This document shows positions 1-10,683 of a stretch of 64,000 nt of DNA, in pieces. The stretch's first letter is position 1. Each line of letters begins with the position of its first letter. The translations under genes and the position numbers were made by a program. Source of the stretch: Tetragonia tetragonoides (taxonomy: Eukaryota > Streptophyta > Magnoliopsida > Caryophyllales > Aizoaceae); contig CM076153.1 in the NCBI GenBank assembly GCA_038025085.1, positions 2,852,001 through 2,916,000 of the forward strand, given 5' to 3'. The notes under the pieces were generated by a model. That model was not told the origin of the DNA and ran no database searches. It saw nothing but the letters and a program-made list of their open reading frames with translations.

Positions 1-1020
1 CCCTCGGTGTTGATTATCCGGTCTTTGATATGTTTGAAAGGGAGTTTTTCAAGACACTAATGTAAGAGTCGGAACATCAAATACATGGGTGATATCAAAG
101 TTCGAGGATCCGGATGACCCTTCCGGGGCACCGAGGGTCCTCTAGGGTCATGATAGAGCCCCCGGAGAAGTTTGGGCAAAAATGCCCGAGAAGCCGAAAA
201 AGAAGGCAATAATCCACGTTTTTTGGGCTTTAGGGAGGTTCCAAAACAAATGTGGATATTTCAAACCACATCGCATGGAACACCCCTATGGGACATGGGA
301 GACCCTCGGGGTTGATTATCTGGTCCCTGATAGATTTGGAAGGGCGTTTTACGGGACACTGGTGTAAGAGTCGGAACACCAAAGGCATGAGTGATATCAA
401 AGTTTAGGGATCCGTATGACCCTCCCGTAGCACCAACGGTCTTCTAAGGCCATGACAGAGGCCACGGAGAAGTTTGGGCAAAAATGACACCCGGGCCCCG
501 GGAAGCCAAAAACGAAGGCTATAATCCACGTTTTTTGGGCTTCCGGGAGGCCCCGAAACGAATGTGGATATTTTTGCACCACATCACACGTAACACCCCT
601 AGGCGACTTGGGAGGCACCCGAGGTTGCTTATCTAGTACCTGATAGGTTTGGAAGGGCGTTTTGCGGGACACTGGTGTAAGAGCCGGAACACCTAAGGCA
701 TGGGTGATATCGAAGTTCAGGGATCCGTATGACCCTCTCGGAGCAACGAGGGTCCTCTAGGGTCATGATATACTCCCGCAGAAGTTTGGGCAAAAATGAC
801 ACCTGAACCCCGGTTTGCCGAATACGAAGGCTATAATCCACATGTTTTGAGCTTCTACATTGCACGGGACAACCATAGGGGACATGGGAGACTTGCAGGG
901 TAGGTTATTGGGTCCTTGGTTAGGCTTGGAAGGGCCTCTTACTGAACATTGGAGGCTAATCCACGGTTTTTGAATGCCGAACATGGTTCCCCACCATCTC
1001 GTGCCACCAAACATACCCCC
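1..1020 (-). repeat. Tandem array of ~310-bp units (copy 1 of large inverted repeat)
   Basis: About three diverged units in tandem, cut by the left window edge. The landmark 'ataatccac' recurs near 209, 531 and 833 (spacing about 300-320), each followed by a conserved stretch on gttttttgggctt. Short open frames here run through the units and show no conserved protein. The same units, in the opposite orientation, form the array at 46,926-48,222, and a related family forms the array at 4,735-6,955. Unclassified; it could be the internal part of a large non-autonomous transposon. Confidence 0.8.
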
Positions 1021-1865
1021 AAGGTCTCTCTACTATTATAGCGAGGTCTCATAATTGTTTTCCATTTGTTTGAAGTGATTTCTAATTTTATTTTTTTAAT
1101 ATTATTTCTATTTTTAGTGTACTTTATAAATTAAAAAATTAAATTAAATATCTACAATTTGTGAAAAAAAAATTCTGTAACTTAATAATATAATTGAAAA
1201 TTTTGAGGTGAAACTTTTGGAAAATAATTCTCCAAACTCTCAAAATTCTAGTATGAAAGTTATGCACTGGGTATGAAATTTTTTAATCAATTTCTACTTT
1301 TTTCAAATATATTTTTCTCTTTTTAAGCATAACTTTTAATTAAAAACTAAATAAAATTGGTTTAAACATTCAAGTTGGTATAACTGTTCAGATAAAACAA
1401 TGTAAAGCAATACATGGTACTAAGCTCAATGAAGTTGGAAGGATCATCTTGCAAAAAGAGGTGTAGATGCCCAATACCTATTAACACTCACAAAGAGAAA
1501 TACGAAAAATCTTACCAAAATAGGGATTGGTGGTACACGATGCCAGAAAGATGGCAGACGGCGGCGATGAGATCCATCAACATTGAACATATGGGAATGT
1601 AGGAGATGAATTGGTGATGTATGATTCTATCATCTATTCATGAGAGAGGAATTAGTTTCTTTTTTTTTTCTTCTTGTTGGCTCATCAATATGAAAGACAC
1701 ATTAGCTAACTACTTAATTTCTTTGATTTGTAAAGTCTGACAACTTGTGAGAATGAAGGGAAGGGAATGAATGAGTCATTAAACTCCATTATGTTTTTGT
1801 AACGCCTGATTGTTGCTACTTTTTCTCTTTTTTCCTTCTTTTGTTTACTGGTCATGAGTCACATG
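1021..1865 (-). repeat. AT-rich arm of repeat copy 1
   Basis: AT-rich sequence next to the array. It matches the reverse complement of 45,548-46,925 along its length (for example the stretch around gaacatatgggaa at 1,584 against 45,830, and around the shared 'ctattatag' at 1,030 against 46,910). Homology stops near 1,862 after 'catgagtcac', matching the other copy's edge near 45,550, so this is probably a true element end. It still has the empty site (ccttccaacttcatt on the minus strand) where copy 2 carries a hAT-like insertion. Confidence 0.75.
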
Positions 1866-2091
1866 ACACATTATAAGTGAATTGGCAAGTCATTCAGCAA
1901 TTTAGAAACTGATGCGGCGAGCTCTGATTTAATCATTGTTGTTTTAATCTAATTATATATAGATTAGGGTGAAATTTAAGTACTAGCAATACAGCAATCA
2001 AAACGTGTCGCAACTCGCAAGGCGTTTATCTATGGTGCCCACATATGTAAGGATTTCTGATAACTCATAAGATCACCAAGTTGGATAAGCC

Positions 2092-5000
2092 CTACTTTTT
2101 GGCAAAACTCAAGGTCTTTGGGTTGATTTCATCCAGCCGGATCACTATTGTCTTCCCATCGTCTACTTCAGTCCACTTGATAGATTCCATTTCCAATTGT
2201 TTTAGAACCTGCATAAATGTATATTTAAGATAAATGATTAGTAGCATTGTATCAGAAAGTTCCACTGACAAGATGTGAGAATCTTTGACCAATGAAGACA
2301 GATGATACAACACGGAGCAATTCATTGTTGTTAGCCAAATCTTTATAAGTTGTGGTTCTGGGCATTAATCAACTTCTTGTACTCAACGCTAGCTGATACT
2401 TTCAATTTCTCCCCAAACTTGCATACTTCTGTCACCATTGAGGCTATCAAATAGAAAAGAAAGTATATACACAAGTGTCATACCAGTCGTTTCGTACTCC
2501 CTCTTTTTCTCTCTCCATCATCATTCCCCACTGTGGCCTTAAGATAAGGGATGCCTACAAAAAAGCAAAGTCCATATTGTCATATTTGCATCTCCACTAA
2601 AAATATGACAAACAGCGAGTGGTAATAGTAGCCTACTTGGGATACCAGCAAAATTAGATAGATGAAGCCTCAGAAGTTTAATTGCTTCTTTTGGTTCAAG
2701 GCCACTCAAGTTGAGCAACATTTCCTCGTCACTGCAGCCAATGATTTAAGAGAGTTAGATCAACCGGAGCGAAGATGTAGCACCTAACACTACATGAAGT
2801 GCACCACAAGTATCCAACACAGGGTAGATACCTCGGTGTCATATACCCAGTTAACAAAAAGATTGTGTTTTACTGGCCTAATTATCTAACTGTTGTGTAT
2901 AGTTGTACTTGTATACCACACGAGGTACTTATGGGAATGAAATAAAGAGTACAAATAACACATTATGTCAAAAGGCGGGGGCCAATCTGTACAAAAAACA
3001 CAAACCTTGTTTCTAAAAGCTTTTCGGCAGTTTTTTCATCAGCTTCTCGTGCCTTCCTGTTGTAAAATTGACCCTGGAATCCGCAACAGGCCATAAAGCA
3101 ACAATTTTGTACTACTATATGAAGTTATAGATGAATAGCTAATTAACTGTGAATGTCTTTTTAGATCAGTCAACAAGAATCTATAAACAGAAAGATACCT
3201 CTTTCATAAGTTTAAAAGCTCGCACTTGATCTCCCTTGGCATATGCCTCAACAGCCTACCAAAACAACCAAAGAAAATTCAGAGCAGTTGATCTACCTAC
3301 CATGTATACCCCACAAACCCCTGTATCCCAACATAAATATCAATGGAAAAACAGACAGATGGGGAAGAACTAAGATGATAAAAGGGCATGCAGAGTGATT
3401 CTTAATTTCTTATCAACAAGATGCAATACATGATAATAGAATAGCAAAGCACATTGAATGCAATACAGGAATACGTTTCCTTATTTTTACTCACAGCTTT
3501 GTAGTATTCTTTCATAATATCCCAATTCTCCTTGACAGCTTGGCGAAGGACTTTGAAGCTACTTTCATCCTCTTCGTCTGAACAGTCACACCAAGCAGTT
3601 GATACAATTTTTAACCAAAACACGCATGGATGATAATTTTAGTCTTTGCAGAAAGAGAAAAATTGACATGCAATCATTATTCATTACCATCTTAGGATGG
3701 TGACTATTTTTCCTTGACATCCTAAATAGCAAGTGTGCGTGACTGTTAATTATGTATGGCGAGAGTAATCAAGTAATGAAAAAACTTTTTAAAAGATCTA
3801 GCAGGAAATGAAACTTTAGCAATTATCCTGTATAGGTTCTCCATCCAAAATGAAAAATAGATGAGACTGACCCCCTACTCTTTCTTTTTTTTAGATAATA
3901 TGAGTTTTCAAGCTTTGCTTGCCTAATCCCATGGGCCCTGAAGTTAACAACAAGGAAAACCTCCAGTAGCCTTGAGGGGACTCGAACTTGAGACCTCTGG
4001 AATAAATCTCAGAGCTCTTACCGACTGAACTACCCCCTCATGGTTGACCCCCTACCCTTTCTCACCTCAGCAGACAGAGAAAATACGTAAAGCAATCAGA
4101 GGGGAATAAAGGAAAGCACCCTTTAGTCTAGTTCTTCTATTGGGGCAGGTGGATGTTTTCCTTTACATCCATGTTAAAAATAACAATAAAAATAGAAAAA
4201 GCACCCTGCGGGTAGCCAATATGAGCGCACTATCAAGAAACACCCATTACGAGAAAATGGAGGATGAGAAGATTTAGTTTAATCACTGGTTCCCAAATTT
4301 TAGACGAAGATAACTAAGATTAAGTAAGTGGAATATCTAACTAGAGACATACATAATAATAAATAAATCAGGAAACTGGCGAGCATTCAGTTTTTTTTTT
4401 TTTTTTTGGGTCATCTAAAAGTTTCCATTAATCTTAGCGAGCATTCAGGTTTCAGTTGAATGTCTTCAGCATCATTTTTCCATACGGCAAACACTTACAA
4501 TTAATACTTCAGGACATCCTTATGTCTAGACTCCGGACTTCATTTATGCACATGGATTTGGTGTTGGTGTTGGGGCCCTTTTTGTTCTTTTTTTTTTTTC
4601 TTTTCTGGACGGCAAAGTAACCTCCAATTTAATTTTCAAAAAAAAAAAGAAACCACTAATTTTGTGGGAAATGAGACTTGCAACCAAGTCATTGCTGGGA
4701 AGAAGTAGAGGCTACTTTGTTAGGGCCCTTATTGTCGGTGACCTATAAAAGGGTCATGAAAGGCTACTTGAGACTCAATAACCTAACTCGAGGACCTTCC
4801 ACATCACTCAGGGGTCTCCCATATGATATGGTGCAAAAATAAGAACCTTGGTCTCAGGGCCTTTCGGAAGCCCCAATTTCGTGGATTATAGCCTTTGGAT
4901 TTGGCCACCAGGGGCCCAATTCAAAGTTTCAATCCCAAGGCTCCTCCAGGGGATTCATGGTGATTTAAGAGGCCCCCGTGCCCTAGGAGGCCATCTTAAT

Positions 5001-8000
5001 GCCTAGACTTCATATTCACCTATGGTTTGGGTCTTTAGGCCTTCATAATCGGTGACCGACAAAAAAGTTATCAAAAACTACTTGCGACCTAATAACTGAC
5101 CGTGGGGTCTCCCACATGATATGGTACAAAAATAAGAACCTTGGTCTCAGGGCCTTTCGGAAGCCCCAATTTTCTATAAGAGGGTCATGAAAGGCTACTT
5201 GAGACTCAATAACCTAACTCGAGGACCTTCCACATCACACAGGGGTCTCCCATATGATATGGTGCAAAAATAAGAACCTTGGTCTCAGGGCCTTTCGGAA
5301 GCCCCAATTTCGTGGATTATAGCCTTTGGATTTGGCCACCAGGGCCCCAATTCAAAGTTTCAATCCCAAGGCTCCTCCAGGGGATTCATGGTGATTTAAG
5401 AGGCCCTAGTGCCCTAGGAGGCCGTCTTAATGCCTAGACTTCATATTCACCTATGGTTTGGGTCTTTAGGCCTTCATAATCGGTGACCAACAAAAAAGTT
5501 ATCAAAAGCTACTTGCGGCCTAATAACTGTGGGGTCTCCCACATGATATGGTACAAAAATAAGAACCTTGGTCTCAGGGCCTTTCGGAAGCCCCAACTTT
5601 CTATAAAAGGGTCATGAAAGGCTACTTGAGACTCAATAACCTACCTCGAGGACCTTCCACATCACTCAGGGGTCTCCCATATGATATGGTGCAAAAATAA
5701 GAACCTTGGTCTCAGGGCCTTTCGGAAGCCCCAATTTTGTGGATTATAGCCTTTGGATTTGGCCACCAGGGGCCCAATTCAAAGTTTCAATCCCAAGGCT
5801 CCTCCACGGGATTCATGGTGATTTAAGAGGCCCCAGTGCCCCAGGAGGCCATCTTAATGCCTAGACTTCATATTCACCTATGGTTTGGGTCTTGCGACCT
5901 AATAACTGATCATTGGGTCTCCCACATGATATCGTACAAAAATAAGAACCTTGGTCTCAGGGCCTTTCGGAAGTCCCAATTTTCTATAAAAGGGTCATGA
6001 AAGGCTTCTTGAGACTCAATAACCTACCTCGAGGACCTTCCACATCACTCAGGGGTCTCCCATATGATATGGTGCAAAAATAAGAACCTTGGTCTCAGGG
6101 CCTTTCGGAAGCCCCAATTTCGTGGATTATAGCCTTTGGATTTGGCCACCAGGGGCCCAATTCAAAGTTTCAATCCCAAGGCTCCTCCAGGAGATTCATG
6201 GTGATTTAAGAGGCCACAGTGACCCAGGAGGCCATCTTAATACCTAGACTTCATATTCACCTATGGTTTGGGTCTTTAGGCCTTCATAATCGGTGACCGA
6301 CAAAAAAGTTATCAAAAGCTACTTGCGACCTAATAACTGACCGTGGGGTCTCCCACATGATATGGTACAAAAATAAGAACCTTGGTCTCAGGGCCTTTCG
6401 AAAGCCCCAATTTTCGTGGATTATAGTCTTTGGATTTGGCCACCAAGGGCCAGTTCAAAGTTTTAATCCCAATGCTCTGTGGTGATCCAAGAGGCCCCAG
6501 TGCCCCCCGGGAGGCCATCCCAATGCCTAGACTTCATATTCACCTATGATTTGCGTCTTTAGGCCATTATAAACGGTGACCGACAAAAAAGCTATCAAAG
6601 GCCACTTGCGACCTAATAACTTATCGTGGGGGCCTACCACATCCTTCAAGGGCTGCTCGTGCCATATGGTGCGAAAATCAGAACTTTGGTGTCGGGAGCT
6701 TCCGCACGCTCCAATTTCATTGATAATAGCCTTTTTAAAATTTTGGTCATACTGATGCCTGATTCAAAATTTCAACCCCAATGTTCCAATGGACCCATGG
6801 TAACCTAATAGGCCCCTCGGTGACCCCGGAAGGCCATTCCTATGACCGGCGTTCATAGTTCGGTGTTCAGGCCTTTATAGAAGGTGATCAGTAAAGGGGT
6901 TATCAAATGCTACTTGCAAACCAATAACGGACCTCGAGAGCCTCTCTAGGGGTCACCTGAGCTAAGGGTAAAATGAGAACAAAGGACTATGATTTGCCTG
7001 AAACAAACTTCATGCGTTAATGCTTATGGAATTTGTTCTTATTAGGTGTTTCCGTACAAAAAACATTGTAATAGGTATTTTCCCGAAAAATGTTGATTTT
7101 ATTAGGTATTTCCCCGCAAAGTTTCCTTAACAAAAAGAAAATCATGAAGTTTCAGCATATACACTACGCGGGGTGCTTACCTTCTTTGACACCTCCTAGT
7201 TGGTTTACTGTGACAAATGTCTGCTCTATCTTAGTCTCTTTCATAGGTTGAACAACAGGTCTCCCAAATGCACACGATCTCCTTACTCTTCTTCGAATAG
7301 TTGTCTGTTTAGGCCGTTCCTCTACTCTTTCAGGAGCAGTAAACAGAGCCCCCAAAATTTCCCTTTGCAAATCATAGTTGTCTTTGTTTTTCTTACGTGA
7401 ATCTTTTCCATTTTGGTTCACAGACCTAAGTTCACTACCATGTTAGCCATCCTCATAAAAGAATTGGTCTCTGAAGTATGATGCCAACAAAGAAGAAAAG
7501 AACAAGAAAGCTACAATGGATGCCAGATGATATTCACCAAAGAAAAGAGAATAAAGAAATAAACCTCAAAGAAGAATCTGGTAACTGTGATTTTTCAGGC
7601 CAGTAAGATGAGCCAATCTTCACATACTTCTCCTGAAAATGTGACAAGAAACTAGATAAGAGAAGACATATTCATGCATATAAACAACTGTAATTTACAA
7701 CCATAATTAGAGACATTAAGTAAATAAATGATTTTTTAGTGGGGAAAGTGGGAAGAGTTCTATTAAGAATAGAAAAGGGAAACAAGAATTTTTCCTGACA
7801 ACCAGTTTTATTTTCAAAAAGACTTCTCTCCACGCCAAAAAAAAAATTCCCTAAGGCTATGGCTGTCAAAATATATACTACTCTCTCAAAATTTGTAGCT
7901 CCAGATCACAGTTTTTTCTTCCTAAAATAGCCTTGAAGACAGAGACTTAGATCCTTTCCTACCAGCTTCAAAGTTCAAACCTAACTTGTTCAACAGCAAT

Positions 8001-10674
8001 TGTCCACAATCATCTGCCCCTTGTCTCCTAAATACGTGATGGGCCTGTTGACTAAGTGGTACTGGAGTTGGAAGGATCCCACCCCTGTCACCCTCTCTGT
8101 TGGACTCATTTCAAGCTCCTTTTGCATCAATTTCTCCATACCAGCCTCATTGAAGAGTTGATTATCATCCAGGCGGGCATTTCTGAAACATGTGACACTT
8201 CACTTTCAGTCCGCCTTACCTTTCCTGAGTTCCTTCAATAGCAAATTCTCTCCTTCAAAAATAAAAAACCTTCCACACAGAGGGAATTAGCTTCACCCCC
8301 TCTGTACTGTCATCATTCCACATGTTTGTACATTCCATCCCCATTTCATCTCCAGACAGTATCTTGAGATGTATTTGAGTGTTACAATTCTAATAGACTC
8401 ACCCCATACTAGCCTCAACATCCGTTTTTAAAATTGTGAAGGCGTTGCATCCTCCTCCTGCAAATAGCTGTAGCATATTGACCTGTCTCCATCCAATGCT
8501 GTTGTTCATCAGTTACAGCAGATGTATTTGTGGAGACTCCATTTCACAGAAGTCCTTGTTTCTCTATTGAAATTATTGCAATGGGGTGTCTTTACGTTCG
8601 AAACACACTTGTCTTGGAGCTTCATGCTTCATACTTCATAAACTAAGACTGCATAATAATGCAATCAGCCAATCATCATAAAGTATAGCTGCTTTCACCT
8701 GAATAAAACCATTCTGGCCCAAGAATCAGCATCTGTGCGTCAACTTCACAGATCAAACGTGACTGCTTCATCAAAGGATCTTTTGGCATACTCTAATCTA
8801 TCTTGATAGTCTGAGGTTTTTCCTTCAATATTTTGGCTCATATGTAGCAAGGTTTTGAGTAACTTAACAAGACATTGCAATTATAAATAAGAAACACAAA
8901 GTAGTTGGTTCACCATATATGTTACAGGGTCACCACAAACCGTGAAAATATTGCATCTTCAGTTCATTGCCCACAACACAATGATAGGCATGTTTTTATG
9001 CTGAGTGTTATCAAATGGAATACCAATATCATTCTGTAAAATCATTAGGATGTGAACAACAATAGGAAAACATCACAAAGCAATTAATTGCATTGGGGAA
9101 GGTGAACAGGTGAGGTCCCTTTCTTAGAAAGAAAAAGCTTACACTTTCAGTAGTTCTGCTTACAACATCATCTCTCTTTTCAAGGCTTGAAGCTGATAGG
9201 TCAACAAGTGTTTCCATACTCTGATGCACAAGAAACAGAGATATATCAAAGTTAACACAATGAGTTTCATCTCTGTTAGAAAGATTAGCTTTCACTGCAC
9301 ATGCCTAGCATGTGCTTGATTATAGTGATTTTCCTTGAGAACAAAGTAAGTGTCGAGATGTCAGATGTTTGAACCCTTTCTTTTTAAGTTGAATGAACTT
9401 AAGCTATACCTTCTCCAGATCATATCCACAGAGACCTGCAAATGAACACGTTTTAGGATTATATACCACATCTACACATAATCATACAACTTCATATAAA
9501 ATTGAAATTCTGAAATAAGAAAAGGATAATGAGTAACTAAGAGCCAACATCACATTTACAGCAGAAAACAAGAAACATTGTTCTCATAAGGTATCTCAGA
9601 GACTATGAAATGCATCATTGGTCAAACAACATACATAACTGTCTTCTGAAGCAACCAAATTGCACCAACAGTAAGGTATTAAGAAAGATGAATAATGCTT
9701 AAGAAATTAAATGGTGCAAACTAGAGAACATGATAGAATACATTTGGGAGAGACAAGAGGGTTGGGTTGACCAGTTCTTGGTGTATTTGTGAGCTGTCGT
9801 GAAAGGACCAATAAAGGGGCCAGTGTTCTTTTGATTGTTCCCTTCCGGGCAGATTGATGAAGCGGAAATAAATCAAATAAAGAGCAATTAAGACAGCATA
9901 TTTTAAGAACAGAAAACCATACATGGCCAAACTGAATGTATAAATCTGGCCTATACCTCTGTAGGATTTCACAATACCAACCCTCACCAACATATATTCA
10001 GGAATGAACTTTAAATTGTGTAAAGGTTTTAGAAAGCAATATTGAACAGTGTATTACCAACCAAATGAAATGTTATATCGCATTGATATGCATGAATTTG
10101 AAAATATCAGGAGGCCAAACTGAAGGGTCATATGCAACATACCAAGAACTTCATGGATCACTTTCATGTCAAGTTGAAACCCATCTCCAAGCATTTTGAA
10201 CAAAAATTCTTCGATGTCGTCAGGCATGCTATTGTTATCCTTCGTAATACTGCTACATGAGGTAGCAAATGACTCATCTAAGTTCACTTCAGATGGTTGG
10301 CTTTCTGAAGATCCACTTTCTAACAGTACTGCCTTTCCATGAAAGCCTCCAGGGGCCGCTGAAACAATGTTTCTTGGTACGAGGTTTGTAACATTTCCAT
10401 TTGCATTATATCGATAAGAAGCATCTTCGGCAGATAGCTCGGGTGACAATAAAGAAGCCGCAACAAGTTCATCTTTGGATTCATGGGTCATTGCAGAAGT
10501 TTTTCCTTGCATTTCATAAAGAATCACACCAGCCATATCCACATCGAGCCTCGCCTTGGAGTAAGCAGATTTTATAACCTCAAGTGAGAAAGCACATCCA
10601 AACGCTTCACACAGTTGCTCTATATCCCTGTTGCAATGCCCAAGAGATGAACTGCAAGGGCTGACAGTCTCCAT
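2092..10674 (-). CDS. SDE5: SDE5-like putative nuclear RNA export factor (DUF1771 plus degenerate Smr domain)
   Basis: Eleven coding exons, minus strand: 10674-10143, 9435-9410, 9220-9143, 7632-7565, 7434-7181, 3577-3495, 3255-3199, 3073-3006, 2731-2637, 2554-2484, 2208-2092. They join in phase to 482 residues plus stop. Domain order: N-terminal UBA/CUE-like segment (about 14-52); a conserved block with [13 protein letters not shown] then [12 protein letters not shown] (about 155-190); DUF1771 (about 325-388, [20 protein letters not shown]...); C-terminal Smr-like domain (about 392-472). In Arabidopsis SDE5 is needed for transgene silencing and trans-acting siRNA production, and resembles mRNA export factors; the role here is by homology. 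The Smr segment lacks the usual LDLHG (it reads LNLSG, 395-399). Exon 1 is preceded by a probable 5'UTR intron. Intron 5 (3578-7180) is swollen by a satellite array and a SINE, yet the splice sites are intact. Confidence 0.85.
3886..4044 (-). mobile_element. tRNA-derived SINE in intron 5 of the SDE5-like gene
   Basis: Read on the minus strand it begins with a tRNA-like head: box A-like TAGTTCAGTCGGTAAGAGC and box B-like AGTTCGAGTCCC. It ends in an A-rich tail (T-run at 3,885-3,892 on the plus strand). It is bounded by near-identical 18-bp target duplications, TGACCCCCTACTCTTTCT at 3868-3885 and the same with one mismatch at 4045-4062. It is a retroposon, not a tRNA gene. Confidence 0.85.
4735..6955 (+). 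repeat. Higher-order tandem array with alternating ~290-bp and 138-bp units
   Basis: The landmark a(c/t)atgatatggt(a/g)c recurs at 4821, 5114, 5252, 5541, 5679, 5924, 6062 and 6355, with a diverged copy near 6662. Spacings are 293, 138, 289, 138, 245, 138, 293, about 307. A full unit thus alternates with a shortened one, giving a composite of about 430 bp. The 245-bp unit carries a ~45-bp deletion around 5891. Units share 'gtggattatagcctt' and the block ending 'ggaagccccaa' with the arrays at 1-1,020 and 46,926-48,222, so all belong to one diverged family. The array lies wholly inside an intron. Confidence 0.9.
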
Positions 10675-10683
10675 GACTAAAGA

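Noticed and set aside
397..1014. Overlapping minus-strand frames of 78-91 codons
   Set aside because: They run through tandem repeat units in several frames, mirror each other between arrays, and match no protein family.
4735..6955. CRISPR-like array
   Set aside because: Units are 138-293 bp with no short-repeat/unique-spacer structure, and the genome is a plant; it is a satellite array.
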